Source: Hyphomonas sediminis (GTDB lineage Bacteria; Pseudomonadota; Alphaproteobacteria; Caulobacterales; Hyphomonadaceae). From it: a stretch of DNA of 64,000 nt. The notes under the pieces are model-generated. The model saw only the letters and a program-made list of their open reading frames with translations. It was not told the origin of the DNA and did no database searches. Location: assembly GCF_019679475.1 (NCBI RefSeq), contig NZ_JAIEZP010000001.1:1240001-1304000 (forward strand). Direction: 5' to 3'. How positions within the stretch are numbered: position 1 is the stretch's first letter; every line of letters starts with the position of its first letter. A program made the translations under genes and the position numbers. Of this stretch, positions 37,536 to 47,249 are shown piece by piece.

Positions 37536-38396
37536 ATGTCGCCTATGCGTATCATTATCCTGCTGCTGGCGCTGGTTGCTGCCGGCGGCGCAGCTCTCCT
37601 GGTCAGCCGGATGAGCCAGCCGCAGGTCGTCACGGACACGGTCACGCGCGATAAGAAAGTCATCGAGAATGTCGAGGTGTCGGAGATCAAGGTCCTGACG
37701 GCGACCCGCGACTTTGCGATCGGTGAGCAGATCAAGCCTGAAGACCTGAAATGGGCCGTCTGGCCGGAGAAGGGCGTCGTCGAAGGCCAGTTTGTAGAGT
37801 CTGCCCAGCCTGACGCGATTGAAGAAGTCGCCGGCGCGATCACCAAACTGCCGATCTTCAAGCACGAGCCGATCTTGCCGCAGCGCATTGTGAAGAAGGG
37901 CGAAGCTGGTCTCCTGCCGGTGCTGATGGAAGCCGACATGCGCGCTGTCGCGGTTGGCATTTCGCCGGAGTCCGCGTCGGGTGGTTTCATTCTTCCCAAT
38001 GACCGCGTCGACCTGATCCTGACCTATGTCGAAGAAATCCAGACCGGCAACGGCCCGACGATCGAGCGTGGTATTGCTCGTACACTGGTGCAGAACGTCC
38101 GCGTTCTTGCGATTGACCAGGCCGTCAGCCCGGGCACGGCCGTTGATGGTGAAGTCGAAGCGACCCGTATCGGTAACACGGCCACGCTGGAGGTTTCCTC
38201 CAAAGAAGCCGAACTGGTCGCGCTTTCGCAGAGCATGGGCGAACTTACCCTGGTTTTGCGTCCGCTCGACGAGAATGCCGTCAGTGCGCCGAGGAACCCG
38301 CGGTACGAAATGAATGGCGGAGATCTCGATGGTGGCAACACAGTTACGCTCATTCGCAACAGCAAACCGCAAGTAATGACGATGGGGGTCAACTGA
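37536..38396 (+). CDS. cpaB: Flp pilus assembly protein CpaB (RcpC)
   Basis: CpaB helps assemble the Tad secretin complex in the periplasm. The 286-residue protein has an N-terminal membrane anchor (MRIIILLLALVAAGGAALLV), a SAF-type domain at about residues 45-110 (VLTATRDFAIGEQIKPEDLKW) and a second domain with VDGEVEATRIGNTATLEVSSKEAELVAL split across strands, typical of RcpC/CpaB. GGAGGGAG precedes the ATG; a second ATG three codons on (37545) is also possible. Its stop shares one base with the cpaC start. Confidence 0.93.
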   Translation: MSPMRIIILLLALVAAGGAALLVSRMSQPQVVTDTVTRDKKVIENVEVSEIKVLTATRDFAIGEQIKPEDLKWAVWPEKGVVEGQFVESAQPDAIEEVAGAITKLPIFKHEPILPQRIVKKGEAGLLPVLMEADMRAVAVGISPESASGGFILPNDRVDLILTYVEEIQTGNGPTIERGIARTLVQNVRVLAIDQAVSPGTAVDGEVEATRIGNTATLEVSSKEAELVALSQSMGELTLVLRPLDENAVSAPRNPRYEMNGGDLDGGNTVTLIRNSKPQVMTMGVN

Positions 38397-40000
38397 TGAG
38401 GCTGGCGATGAAAGCGCTGACATGCGCCGCGACCCTGGCAACTCTGCTTGCTCCGGGAACGCTGGCTCAAACCGTTCCCAACGGGATGAGCGCCAATATT
38501 ATCCGTCCGGGGGAGCAGGCGGTTTCCCGCCGGGTGACCCTTGGCGTCAATAAATCGATGATCGTCGAGCTGGATGCTCCGGCTGCAGATGTTGTTATAT
38601 CCAGCCCGGATATTGCCGACGCCGTCGTTCAGACGTCGCAGCGGATTATTTTCCGGGGCGTCAAGCTGGGCCAGACAAATGCGCTGATCTTTGATCGCGC
38701 CGGCCGGCCTCTTCTTGATCTGGATATTTCGGTGGAAACCGATCTTGCCACCCTCGAAGAAATGATTACGCGCCATGTTCCCGATGCGCGCGTGAAAGCC
38801 GAAAGCATCAACGGAAGCGTGGTCCTCACGGGCCGGGTCGACAATCTCAGCCAGTCTGACCAGGTTACGCGCCTTGTGGAGGCGTTCTTTCCAAGTACGG
38901 GCGCCAGAGGCACGCCGATCGTCAACATGCTGAGCGTGGACGCTGCCGATCAGGTGCTCCTGGAAGTCCGTATCGTTGAAATGCAGCGCAGCGTGATCAA
39001 GCAGCTGGGCATCAACCTCTCCGGCTCATCGGGCTTTGGTGACCTGGCGAACACGACGCTGCAGCAGGTTTTGCTGGGCGGCTGGCCGCTGTATTACGAC
39101 AAAGATATCGGCCTGAACACAGTTGCTCAGGGTACGGCGCTGCAAGCGGCGGGTGGCGATTTGCCATTCTCGAACACAACCAGCGGCAGCACTGCGAATG
39201 GCTTCAACGTGCAGGGCCAGGCGCTTGGCGGCCTGTCCTTCAAGGGCGGCTATTCAAATTATGTTGACGGCAAGCTCCAATCCTCCATCGGGGCGGCGAT
39301 CGATGCAATGGAACGGATCGGCATTGTCCGCACTCTGGCGGAACCCAACATCGTCGCGATGTCGGGCGAAAGCGCGAAGTTCCTTGCTGGCGGTGAATTC
39401 CCGGTCCCGGTTGGCCAGAACCAGAATGGTCAGATCACGGTCCAGTTCAAACCCTACGGTGTCGGCCTGGCGTTTACGCCTGTGGTGCTGTCGGAAGGCC
39501 GGATTTCGCTGAAAGTGTCCACGGAAGTGTCGGAGCTGACCTCCCAGGGCGCTTTCCAGGGGACGGCGCAGACGGTCACTGATTCCAACGGCAACACGAC
39601 GGTCATTCAGGGCGTCACCCTTCCTGCGCTGACAGTTCGCCGCGCAGAATCCGTTGTCGAGCTGCCTTCGGGCGGATCGATGATGATGGCCGGCCTCATC
39701 TCGGTGAAGGATCGCCAGACAATCGACCAGCTGCCCGGCCTGAAGAAACTGCCGATCCTTGGCGCCTTGTTCCAGTCGCGCGACTTCCTCTCCGAGGAGT
39801 CCGAGCTTGTGATCATGGTCACGCCGTATCTTGTCGGGCCGGCTGCCAAGGATGCGATGAAGTCTCCGGCTGATGGCTACGCCAACGCGTCGGACGCCAA
39901 GACGATTTTCTTCGGTAAACTGAACGAAACTTACGGCCGCGATGGCGCCCCCATCAAGGCAGACCAATACCGCGCCCCTGTGGGCTTCATGGAAGAGTAG
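38396..40000 (+). CDS. cpaC: Flp pilus secretin CpaC (RcpA)
   Basis: CpaC forms the outer-membrane pore of the Tad pilus. The 534-residue protein has a signal peptide (ending TLAQ), an N-terminal pilus domain (VTLGVNKSMIVELDAPAADVV), a BON-like domain (DARVKAESINGSVVLTGRV) and the C-terminal secretin domain with conserved VVELPSGGSMMMAGLI and ELVIMVTPYLVGP. It starts within the cpaB stop and is followed by cpaD after 12 nt. A shorter protein with only the N-domain is encoded nearby on the other strand. Confidence 0.96.
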   Translation: MRLAMKALTCAATLATLLAPGTLAQTVPNGMSANIIRPGEQAVSRRVTLGVNKSMIVELDAPAADVVISSPDIADAVVQTSQRIIFRGVKLGQTNALIFDRAGRPLLDLDISVETDLATLEEMITRHVPDARVKAESINGSVVLTGRVDNLSQSDQVTRLVEAFFPSTGARGTPIVNMLSVDAADQVLLEVRIVEMQRSVIKQLGINLSGSSGFGDLANTTLQQVLLGGWPLYYDKDIGLNTVAQGTALQAAGGDLPFSNTTSGSTANGFNVQGQALGGLSFKGGYSNYVDGKLQSSIGAAIDAMERIGIVRTLAEPNIVAMSGESAKFLAGGEFPVPVGQNQNGQITVQFKPYGVGLAFTPVVLSEGRISLKVSTEVSELTSQGAFQGTAQTVTDSNGNTTVIQGVTLPALTVRRAESVVELPSGGSMMMAGLISVKDRQTIDQLPGLKKLPILGALFQSRDFLSEESELVIMVTPYLVGPAAKDAMKSPADGYANASDAKTIFFGKLNETYGRDGAPIKADQYRAPVGFMEE

Positions 40001-40012
40001 GGCAAGACCATC

Positions 40013-40717
40013 ATGACCCGTCAGATCAGATCTCTACCGGCTCTCATCGCTCTGAGCGCAGGCATGGTCAGTGCCTGTTCCAGCATGGCCCCGACGGCCG
40101 TTGAGCCAGCCTATCTTGAGTCCAACGCGCTCGATATGAACCCGATCCAGGTTCGGATGAACACGGAGTTTCTGGAAGTCGCCATCGACGCGTATGCCAG
40201 CGAGCTGTCATCGGACGATCGCAGCCGCATCCGAACCTTTGTCACCGGCTATGTGAAGAAGGGTCATGGCCCGCTTGTCATGTCCCTGCCGCAGGCATCG
40301 TCCAATCCCCAACTCGCCGTTGCCGCGATCGCTGAAGCGCGCGCCATCGCCTGGGAGATGGGCATCGAGTATGATGAAATGTCGAGCACGGCGCATGGCT
40401 CAGGCTCGCCGGTCAGCGAGCCGTTGATCCTCGCCTATCAGAGCTATGAGGCGATCGCGCCAAATTGCCCGCCGAAATCGACGATCGACTTCAGCGATGT
40501 GACTTCCAACAACCACCAGCCGACACTGGGATGCTCCGTGCGCACCAATCTGGCCGCCATGATTGTTGACCCGGCAGACCTGCTCGGCGGGCGTCCGCTC
40601 GATCCGTCAGATCTCCAGCGCCGCGAAGTCATACTTGAGAAATTCCGGAAAGGAGAGTCGACCGCATCGGTGCGTTCGGCTCAGGAGTCCGGCGCTGTTT
40701 CGACAGCAATCCGATAG
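40013..40717 (+). CDS. cpaD: Flp pilus lipoprotein CpaD
   Basis: CpaD is an outer-membrane lipoprotein needed for secretin function in the Tad system. The 234-residue protein has a lipoprotein signal with lipobox VSAC, Cys at about residue 22, and a family-like middle and C-terminal part (FVTGYVKKGHGPLVMSLPQ, then GCSVRTNLAAMIVDPADLL, the most typical CpaD phrase). It lies between cpaC and cpaE in the usual order. No Shine-Dalgarno stronger than GGGCAAG is seen. Confidence 0.93.
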   Translation: MTRQIRSLPALIALSAGMVSACSSMAPTAVEPAYLESNALDMNPIQVRMNTEFLEVAIDAYASELSSDDRSRIRTFVTGYVKKGHGPLVMSLPQASSNPQLAVAAIAEARAIAWEMGIEYDEMSSTAHGSGSPVSEPLILAYQSYEAIAPNCPPKSTIDFSDVTSNNHQPTLGCSVRTNLAAMIVDPADLLGGRPLDPSDLQRREVILEKFRKGESTASVRSAQESGAVSTAIR

Positions 40718-40748
40718 AGTACCGGCAGGAGCCAACGGGAGTAGGAAG

Positions 40749-42137
40749 ATGGTCAAGGAAAGTCCGATGTTCGAGGATGACATCGATCCCGAGTTCGAAG
40801 ATGTCTTCGGCGATGATCTGCCCAGCACGCCGATTGAAAAGGCAGCCGCAACCATTTTTGGCGAGAGCCCGTCGGCTGCGCCCGCGCCGGTGACAGATCG
40901 CGCCGCCAATTTCAACATGCCGGTTTTCTCCAGCAGTTCTGAGGGCGGCGACGCCATGCTGCCGGCGATTTCCATCAAGCTCTTTTACGAGCGGGAAGAG
41001 ACCCGGCTGCTGATGGAGCTGTGCGCGCAGGACCGCCGCATGGGACGCGCCACTGTGGAATGCCTTCCTGGCGGTATTCCGTCTGCGGTAGACTACTTGC
41101 GCTCCAACTCCACGCCGAACCTGCTGCTGATCGAATCCGGCTCCGTGGCTGCTCAGGTTGTCAACGAGATCGACGCGCTGGCCGAGCATTGCGACGAGCA
41201 TGTGAAGGTCGTCGTTATTGGCGCCGTCAACGACATCATGCTGTATCGCCAGCTGATGGCGCGCGGCGTTTCGGAATATCTTGTTCCGCCTTTCCAGCCG
41301 CTGCAGATCCTGCGCGCCATTTCCGACTTGTTTACAGATCCCGAAGCGCCGTTCGTTGGCCGCCAGATTTCGGTCGTCGGCGCGAAGGGCGGGGTAGGGG
41401 CCTCCACGATCGCGCACAACCTCGCCTGGGCGCTGGCCGAGAACATCAAGGTCAACACCACGCTTGTCGACCTGGACCTTTCCTTCGGCACCACCGCGCT
41501 CGATTTCAACCAGGAAACACCGCAGACCATTGCCGACGCGCTGTTGGCGCCCGAGCGGGCCGACGATGCGGTGATCGAACGCCTTCTGGCCAGGGCAACG
41601 GAGCGCCTGTCGCTCTTCACGGCGCCTGCGCATATCAACCAGGTGATCGATATTCCCGATGACGCCTACAATACGGTCATCCAGGGTGTGCGCCGGAATG
41701 TGCCTTATATGGTGCTCGACCTGCCGCACGTCTGGAACCACTGGCTGCGCAGCACGCTGATTGCGTCCGATGAGGTGATTGTCGTCTGCCAGCCCGATCT
41801 GGCTTCGCTGCGCAACGGCAAGAACCTGATCGACCAGCTCAAGGGCCACCGCGTCAACGATCATCCGCCGCGCCTTGTGCTGAATATGTGCGGTGTTCCC
41901 AAGCGCCCGGAGATTCCGGTGAAGGATTTTGCCGCGGCCATCGGCGTCGAGCCGGAAATCGTCATGCCGTTTGATCCGGAAGTGTTCGGAACGGCTGCCA
42001 ATAATGGCCAGATGATTTCGGAAACAGGCCCGGCCTCCAAGCCGGCGATTGCAATTGATGAGCTTGCCTCGATCCTCAGTGGGCGGGCGGTCCAGAAAGT
42101 TGAGAAGTCTTTCTTCAAGAAACTGCTGGGTAAGTAA
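40749..42137 (+). CDS. cpaE: Flp pilus assembly ATPase-like protein CpaE (TadZ)
   Basis: CpaE/TadZ localises the Tad machinery to the cell pole. The 462-residue protein has an acidic, disordered N-terminus of about 70 residues, an atypical receiver-like domain, and a ParA/MinD-type ATPase domain with the deviant Walker A motif GAKGGVGAST (usual K is A-GVGAST type), DLDLSFGTTALDF and VLDLPHVWN. The ATG at 40749 is preferred because the upstream in-frame stretch from 40563 overlaps cpaD in another frame. GTAGGAAG precedes it. Confidence 0.94.
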   Translation: MVKESPMFEDDIDPEFEDVFGDDLPSTPIEKAAATIFGESPSAAPAPVTDRAANFNMPVFSSSSEGGDAMLPAISIKLFYEREETRLLMELCAQDRRMGRATVECLPGGIPSAVDYLRSNSTPNLLLIESGSVAAQVVNEIDALAEHCDEHVKVVVIGAVNDIMLYRQLMARGVSEYLVPPFQPLQILRAISDLFTDPEAPFVGRQISVVGAKGGVGASTIAHNLAWALAENIKVNTTLVDLDLSFGTTALDFNQETPQTIADALLAPERADDAVIERLLARATERLSLFTAPAHINQVIDIPDDAYNTVIQGVRRNVPYMVLDLPHVWNHWLRSTLIASDEVIVVCQPDLASLRNGKNLIDQLKGHRVNDHPPRLVLNMCGVPKRPEIPVKDFAAAIGVEPEIVMPFDPEVFGTAANNGQMISETGPASKPAIAIDELASILSGRAVQKVEKSFFKKLLGK

Positions 42138-42162
42138 GAAGATCGGGACGACAGGTTAGATC

Positions 42163-43638
42163 ATGGCATTCGGCAAACGCTCCGGCACATCCTCCGCAAC
42201 GCTGCCGCCGCCGGCGCCCGCGGCGGCGCCGAAGCCGGCTGCGCCACAGGCGCCCGCGCCGCAGGCTGCGCCGAAACCGGTCGCGCCCCCGCAGGCTGCT
42301 GCCGTCAAGGCGAAGCCGCCTGAGGTGAAGCCGGAACCGGTTCGCAAGGTGAGCCAGCAGACCGAGCAGTATTACGCAACGAAGACCACCATCTTCAACG
42401 CGCTGATCGACACCATCGACCTCTCCCAGCTCGCTCAGCTCGATACCGAGAGTGCCCGCGAAGAAATCCGCGACATTGTTGTTGAAATCATCAGTATCAA
42501 GAATGTCGTGATGTCGATATCGGAGCAGGAGTACCTGCTCGACGATATCTGTAACGATGTTCTGGGTTATGGTCCGCTGGAGCCGCTGCTGGCGCGCGAC
42601 GACATCGCCGACATCATGGTCAATGGTGCGGACACGACCTATATCGAGGTCAACGGCAAGATCGAGCGGACGAACATCCGCTTCCGCGATAATGCCCAGC
42701 TTATGAACATCTGTCAGCGGATCGTGAGCCAGGTTGGCCGCCGCGTTGATGAAAGCTCCCCGATCTGTGACGCGCGCTTGCTGGATGGCTCGCGTGTGAA
42801 CGTCATCGCGCCGCCGCTGGCGATCGATGGCCCTACGCTCACCATTCGTAAGTTCAAGAAGGACAAGCTGAAGCTCGACGACCTCGTGCGCTTTGGCTCG
42901 ATCAGCGAGTGCGGCGCCGAAATCCTGCGCATCATCGGCCACAGCCGCTGTAACGTCCTGATCTCTGGCGGTACGGGCTCGGGCAAGACGACGCTGCTCA
43001 ACTGTCTCACCGGCTTTATTGAGCCTGGCGAGCGCGTCATTACCTGCGAAGACTCCGCCGAACTTCAGCTGCAACAGCCGCACGTCGTGCGTCTCGAAAC
43101 GCGCCCGCCGAACATCGAAGGTTCGGGCGAGGTCACCATGCGCGAACTCGTCAAGAACTGTCTGCGTATGCGTCCTGAGCGGATCATCGTGGGCGAGGTT
43201 CGCGGCCCTGAAGCGTTCGACCTTCTGCAGGCCATGAACACCGGCCACGACGGCTCGATGGGAACGCTCCACGCCAACAGCCCGCGCGAAGCGCTCAGCC
43301 GGGTGGAGTCCATGATTACGATGGGTGGCTTCTCGCTGCCGGCCAAAACCATCCGTGAAATGATCGTCGGCTCTATCGATGTCGTGGTTCAGGCGTCACG
43401 CCTGCGTGATGGTTCGCGTCGCATCATGTGCATCACCGAGGTTCTGGGCCTGGAGGGCGACACGATCGTGCTGCAGGACATCCTGAAATACGAGATCGAC
43501 GGCGAGGACGATAACGGCAAGATCATTGGCCGCCATCGCGGCATGGGCATTGGTCGTCCGCGTTTCTGGGAACGCGCGTCTTACTACAATCTGGAGCGCG
43601 AACTGGCCGCCGCTCTCGACGAGCTGAATGGTGCCTGA
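42163..43638 (+). CDS. cpaF: Flp pilus secretion ATPase CpaF (TadA)
   Basis: CpaF powers extension (and probably retraction) of Flp pili. The 491-residue protein has a Pro/Ala-rich N-terminal region (residues 10-60), then the type II/IV secretion ATPase core. Visible motifs are [21 protein letters not shown], Walker [13 protein letters not shown], the Asp box [11 protein letters not shown], Walker [16 protein letters not shown] and the His box [12 protein letters not shown]. It follows cpaE by 25 nt and shares one base with the start of tadB. Confidence 0.97.
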   Translation: MAFGKRSGTSSATLPPPAPAAAPKPAAPQAPAPQAAPKPVAPPQAAAVKAKPPEVKPEPVRKVSQQTEQYYATKTTIFNALIDTIDLSQLAQLDTESAREEIRDIVVEIISIKNVVMSISEQEYLLDDICNDVLGYGPLEPLLARDDIADIMVNGADTTYIEVNGKIERTNIRFRDNAQLMNICQRIVSQVGRRVDESSPICDARLLDGSRVNVIAPPLAIDGPTLTIRKFKKDKLKLDDLVRFGSISECGAEILRIIGHSRCNVLISGGTGSGKTTLLNCLTGFIEPGERVITCEDSAELQLQQPHVVRLETRPPNIEGSGEVTMRELVKNCLRMRPERIIVGEVRGPEAFDLLQAMNTGHDGSMGTLHANSPREALSRVESMITMGGFSLPAKTIREMIVGSIDVVVQASRLRDGSRRIMCITEVLGLEGDTIVLQDILKYEIDGEDDNGKIIGRHRGMGIGRPRFWERASYYNLERELAAALDELNGA

Positions 43639-44663
43639 TGACCGCTTCCCTGATCCCCTATATCGTTGCGGCGCTCGCCTTCTTTGCCATCGTTGGCGTA
43701 GGTCTTGTTCTCACCGGCGGGCAGGATGATGCCGCGCGCAAGCGGGCCAAGACCATCGGTGCCGGCCGGGCAGGGGCGCCGGTAAAAGGCAAGGTGGACG
43801 AAAACGTCCGCCGCCGTGCCAAGACGCAGGAGATGCTCGACAATCTGCGCCGGCAGGACAAAGAGCGCCGCCGGAACGATCCCATGCGGAACATCGGGTC
43901 GAAATTGACCCAGGCTGGCCTTGAGATTCCGGTGCCGATGTTCTGGATCATTTCGGTGGTGTGCGGCGCGGTGTGCGCAATGCTGGTCTATATTTCTGGC
44001 GCCGACGGGCTTGTCATCAATGGCATGAACCTCAAGAGCCGTCCGGTGCTGGTCGCGGGCGCCTTCTTCGGCGGCGTGCTCGGCATTCCGCAATTCGTAC
44101 TCGGCTTCCTCATCAAGGGCCGCCACACAAAGATGGTCAACCAGTTTGCCGACGCGCTCGACATCATCGTGCGCGGTGTCAAATCCGGCCTGCCGCTGAA
44201 CGAGTGTATCCGCGTCATCGGCCGGGAAAGCCCCGAGCCGCTGCGCAAGGAGTTCCTGACCTTCGCGGATAACCTCGCCATGGGCGCGGGCCTCGACCGG
44301 TCGCTGGCGGCGCTCTACAAGCGGATACCGCTGCAGGAAATCAACTTCTTCGCCATCGTGCTGATGATCCAGGCCAAAGCGGGCGGCAACCTGTCCGAAG
44401 CGCTGGGCAACCTGTCGAGCGTTATTCGCTCGCGCAAGATGATGCGTGAGAAGGTCAAGGCGCTGTCATCCGAGGCCAAGGCCTCCGCCATGATCATCGG
44501 CGCGCTGCCCTTCGCCGTCGGCCTGATGGTGTTCATGACCACGCCTGATTACATCCTTGAACTGTTCCGTACGGAGACGGGCCACGTCATCCTCGTCATG
44601 GCCGCCGGCCTGATGGGCACGGGCATCACCGTCATGCGCAACATGATCAACTTCGATATGTAG
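43638..44663 (+). CDS. tadB: Flp pilus inner-membrane platform protein TadB
   Basis: TadB forms, with TadC, the inner-membrane platform of the Tad machine. The 341-residue protein has two membrane helices near the N-terminus and around residue 100-140, and a T2SSF/GspF-type domain (FADALDIIVRGVKSGLPLNECI, then ALGNLSSVIRSRKMMREKVKALS) before two C-terminal helices. The start shares a base with the cpaF stop (TGATG). It is followed by tadC after 13 nt. Confidence 0.95.
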   Translation: MTASLIPYIVAALAFFAIVGVGLVLTGGQDDAARKRAKTIGAGRAGAPVKGKVDENVRRRAKTQEMLDNLRRQDKERRRNDPMRNIGSKLTQAGLEIPVPMFWIISVVCGAVCAMLVYISGADGLVINGMNLKSRPVLVAGAFFGGVLGIPQFVLGFLIKGRHTKMVNQFADALDIIVRGVKSGLPLNECIRVIGRESPEPLRKEFLTFADNLAMGAGLDRSLAALYKRIPLQEINFFAIVLMIQAKAGGNLSEALGNLSSVIRSRKMMREKVKALSSEAKASAMIIGALPFAVGLMVFMTTPDYILELFRTETGHVILVMAAGLMGTGITVMRNMINFDM

Positions 44664-44676
44664 GGCAGGGCGCGGC

Positions 44677-45702
44677 ATGTATGATCTTCTCGTCTCTTTT
44701 ACAAAGCCGCAAACGCTCGCCGCCTGGCTCGTTGCCGCGGCGGTGTTCGGAACATTCGTCACGGTGTTCCTGCCTTATCTTCAGGGCAACAAGCTCGAGA
44801 CCCGCCTGAAAGCGGTCGCCACCCAGCGCGAAAAGCTGCGCAAGCAGAGCCGCGCGGCGCTCGAAAAGAAGGGGTTGCGCCGCCGCGACGAAAGCCTCGT
44901 GGGCGAAATCTCCTCGAAGCTCAATCTCGCCAAGGCGCTGGAAGATCCCAACGTCGTCAAGCTGATGAACCAGGCCGGCCTGCGCGGTCCGGGGCCGATC
45001 TCGGCATTCTACTTCGCGCGGATGGCGCTGCCCTTCGTCGGCGCGGCATTCACCTTCTTCTACATTTTCTTCGTCAACGATCTCGGCCTGTCGGTGATGA
45101 TGAAATATGGTTCCGTCGTCTTCGGCGCCGCCGCCGGCTTCTATGCGCCAAACCTTTATGTGTCGAACCTTGCCCAGAAGCGGCAGAAGTCGATCATGCG
45201 CGCCTTCCCGGACGCGCTCGACATGCTGCTGATCTGCGTCGAAGCGGGTATGTCTATCGAGATGGGCTTCAACAAGGTTTCGTCCGAGATCGGATCGGCT
45301 TCGCCCGAGCTTGCCGAAGAGTTCGGCATCACGGTTGCCGAGCTGTCCTATCTGCCAGATCGTCGCCAAGCCTATGAAAACCTCGCCCTGCGCACGGGCC
45401 ATGAAGGCGTCAAGGCCGTCTGTATGGCGCTTGGCCAGGCGGAGCGCTACGGCACGCCGCTGGGCGACGCGCTGCGCCTCATGGCCAAGGAAAACCGTGA
45501 GATGCGGATGTCGGAGGCCGAGAAAAAGGCCGCTGCCCTCCCGGCAAAGCTCACCGTGCCGATGATCCTGTTCTTCCTGCCGGTTCTGTTCCTGGTCGTG
45601 CTTGGCCCGGCTTACATCAAGTATCAGAAGATGGAGAAGGACAATGACGCGGCCCCGTCGCTGACCACCACGCAGGTCGAGTCGCCCGTCGATCACGCCT
45701 GA
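44677..45702 (+). CDS. tadC: Flp pilus inner-membrane platform protein TadC
   Basis: TadC is the second platform protein. The 341-residue protein again has an N-terminal membrane helix, a cytoplasmic T2SSF domain (FPDALDMLLICVEAGMSIEMGF, then RYGTPLGDALRLMAKENREMRMSEAEKKAAALP) and C-terminal helices (VPMILFFLPVLFLVVLGPAYI). It closes the plus-strand cpa block; an aldehyde dehydrogenase gene follows 39 nt later on the same strand, with only a short weak hairpin (45708-45722) between them. Confidence 0.95.
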   Translation: MYDLLVSFTKPQTLAAWLVAAAVFGTFVTVFLPYLQGNKLETRLKAVATQREKLRKQSRAALEKKGLRRRDESLVGEISSKLNLAKALEDPNVVKLMNQAGLRGPGPISAFYFARMALPFVGAAFTFFYIFFVNDLGLSVMMKYGSVVFGAAAGFYAPNLYVSNLAQKRQKSIMRAFPDALDMLLICVEAGMSIEMGFNKVSSEIGSASPELAEEFGITVAELSYLPDRRQAYENLALRTGHEGVKAVCMALGQAERYGTPLGDALRLMAKENREMRMSEAEKKAAALPAKLTVPMILFFLPVLFLVVLGPAYIKYQKMEKDNDAAPSLTTTQVESPVDHA

Positions 45703-45741
45703 GGGCTTTCCCCTGCGGGGAAGGGCGGCTAGACCGCTGGC

Positions 45742-47244
45742 ATGACACCGCACGATATTGCCCGCACCAGCCTCGCCCGCCTTGGCGTTCCCATGCCGTC
45801 TGCCGAGGGCGCCATCGCCTGCCGCTCGCCGCTGGATGGGTCCGTACTCGGATATCTCCCCGCCGCTGGCGCGATAGATCACGAAGCCGCCGTATCCTCC
45901 GCTGCTGAGGCGTTCCTTGCCTGGCGCGAGGTTCCCGCGCCGCGCCGGGGCGAGTTCGTGCGCCTCCTCGGGGAAGAGCTGCGCGCCGCCAAGACAGACC
46001 TTGCCGCGCTCGTCACGCTCGAAGCCGGCAAGATCCCGTCCGAAGCGATGGGCGAAGTGCAGGAGATGATCGACATCTGCGACTTTGCAACCGGCCTTTC
46101 CCGGCAATTGCATGGCCTCACCATTGCGTCCGAGCGCCCCGGCCACCGGATGATGGAAACCTGGCATCCTGCCGGCATCACGGCAGTCATTACCGCCTTC
46201 AATTTTCCCGTCGCCGTCTGGGGGTGGAACGCCGCGCTTGCGCTCATCTGCGGCAACCCCGTCATCTGGAAGCCTTCTGAGAAAACCCCGCTCACAGCCC
46301 TTGCTGTCAGCAGCGTTGCCGCCCGCGCTGCCAAGGCCTTCGGCGGCGTGCCCCAGGGGTTGCTCTCCTGCCTCGTCGGCGGGGCGGAAACGGGCGCGCG
46401 CCTGGCCGCCGATGAGCGCGTTGCGGTTCTCTCGGCTACGGGTTCCACGCGCATGGGCCGCGCGGTTGCGCCAATTGTTGCCCAGCGTTTCGGCAAGATG
46501 ATCCTGGAGCTTGGCGGCAACAATGCCGGCATCGTCTGTCCGTCTGCGGATCTGGACCTTGCCACCCGCGCCATCGCCTTCTCGGCGCTGGGAACAGCGG
46601 GCCAGCGCTGCACCACGATGCGCCGCCTCTTCGTGCATGAAAGCGTGCGCGGCGCGCTCCTGCCGCGCCTCAAGGCGGCCTTTGCGTCCGCCCGCGTCGG
46701 CAACCCGTCGGAAGAGGGCGTCCTCGTTGGCCCGCTGATCGATGGCGCCGCTGGGGACATGATGCAGGACGCACTCGCCGAGGCCCGCGCGCTCGGCGCG
46801 GTGATCACAGGCGGCGAGCGCTTGCCAGGGGCGGGCGTCTATGTCCGTCCCGCAATCGTGGAAATGTCCGGCCAGCAAGGCCCCATGCTGCGCGAAACCT
46901 TCGCGCCCATCCTTTACGTTGTGCCCTATGCGGATCTTTCGCAGGCCATCGCGCTCAACAATGAAGCCGGCGCGGGCTTGTCCTCGTCGATCTTCACAAC
47001 AGACCTGCGCGAGGCCGAGCGTTTCCTCTCTGCCGCCGGGTCGGACTGCGGCATCGCCAACGTCAATATCGGCACATCCGGCGCAGAAATCGGCGGCGCA
47101 TTCGGCGGTGAGAAAGAAACCGGCGGCGGCCGCGAATCCGGCTCCGATGCCTGGAAAGGCTATATGCGCCGCGCCACCAACACGATCAACTATTCCGGCG
47201 CGCTGCCGCTGGCGCAGGGCATCCGCTTCGATCTGCCGGATTAA
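45742..47244 (+). CDS. ALDH7-type aldehyde dehydrogenase (alpha-aminoadipate semialdehyde dehydrogenase-like)
   Basis: This 500-residue NAD-dependent dehydrogenase has the catalytic residues Cys290 in the phrase GTAGQRCTTMRRL and Glu256 in LELGGNNAG. GQRCTT and NNAGIV are characteristic of the ALDH7 (antiquitin) group, whose members oxidise L-aminoadipate semialdehyde/piperideine-6-carboxylate in lysine breakdown. NAD-binding segments (TAFNFPVAVWGWN, KPSEKTPL) are intact. No other lysine-catabolic gene is nearby, so the physiological role is inferred from family only. Oddly it sits between tadC and the convergent tadD gene, splitting the pilus locus. Confidence 0.9.
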   Translation: MTPHDIARTSLARLGVPMPSAEGAIACRSPLDGSVLGYLPAAGAIDHEAAVSSAAEAFLAWREVPAPRRGEFVRLLGEELRAAKTDLAALVTLEAGKIPSEAMGEVQEMIDICDFATGLSRQLHGLTIASERPGHRMMETWHPAGITAVITAFNFPVAVWGWNAALALICGNPVIWKPSEKTPLTALAVSSVAARAAKAFGGVPQGLLSCLVGGAETGARLAADERVAVLSATGSTRMGRAVAPIVAQRFGKMILELGGNNAGIVCPSADLDLATRAIAFSALGTAGQRCTTMRRLFVHESVRGALLPRLKAAFASARVGNPSEEGVLVGPLIDGAAGDMMQDALAEARALGAVITGGERLPGAGVYVRPAIVEMSGQQGPMLRETFAPILYVVPYADLSQAIALNNEAGAGLSSSIFTTDLREAERFLSAAGSDCGIANVNIGTSGAEIGGAFGGEKETGGGRESGSDAWKGYMRRATNTINYSGALPLAQGIRFDLPD

Positions 47245-47249
47245 GCGCG

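Noticed and set aside
45708..45722. A terminator after tadC (TTCCCC-TGC-GGGGAA)
   Set aside because: The stem is short, the loop has three bases and no T-run follows, so it is not reported as a terminator.
44647..46878. A 743-residue open frame on the minus strand opposite tadC and the aldehyde dehydrogenase
   Set aside because: It lies opposite two well-supported genes and has the composition of an antisense high-GC frame.
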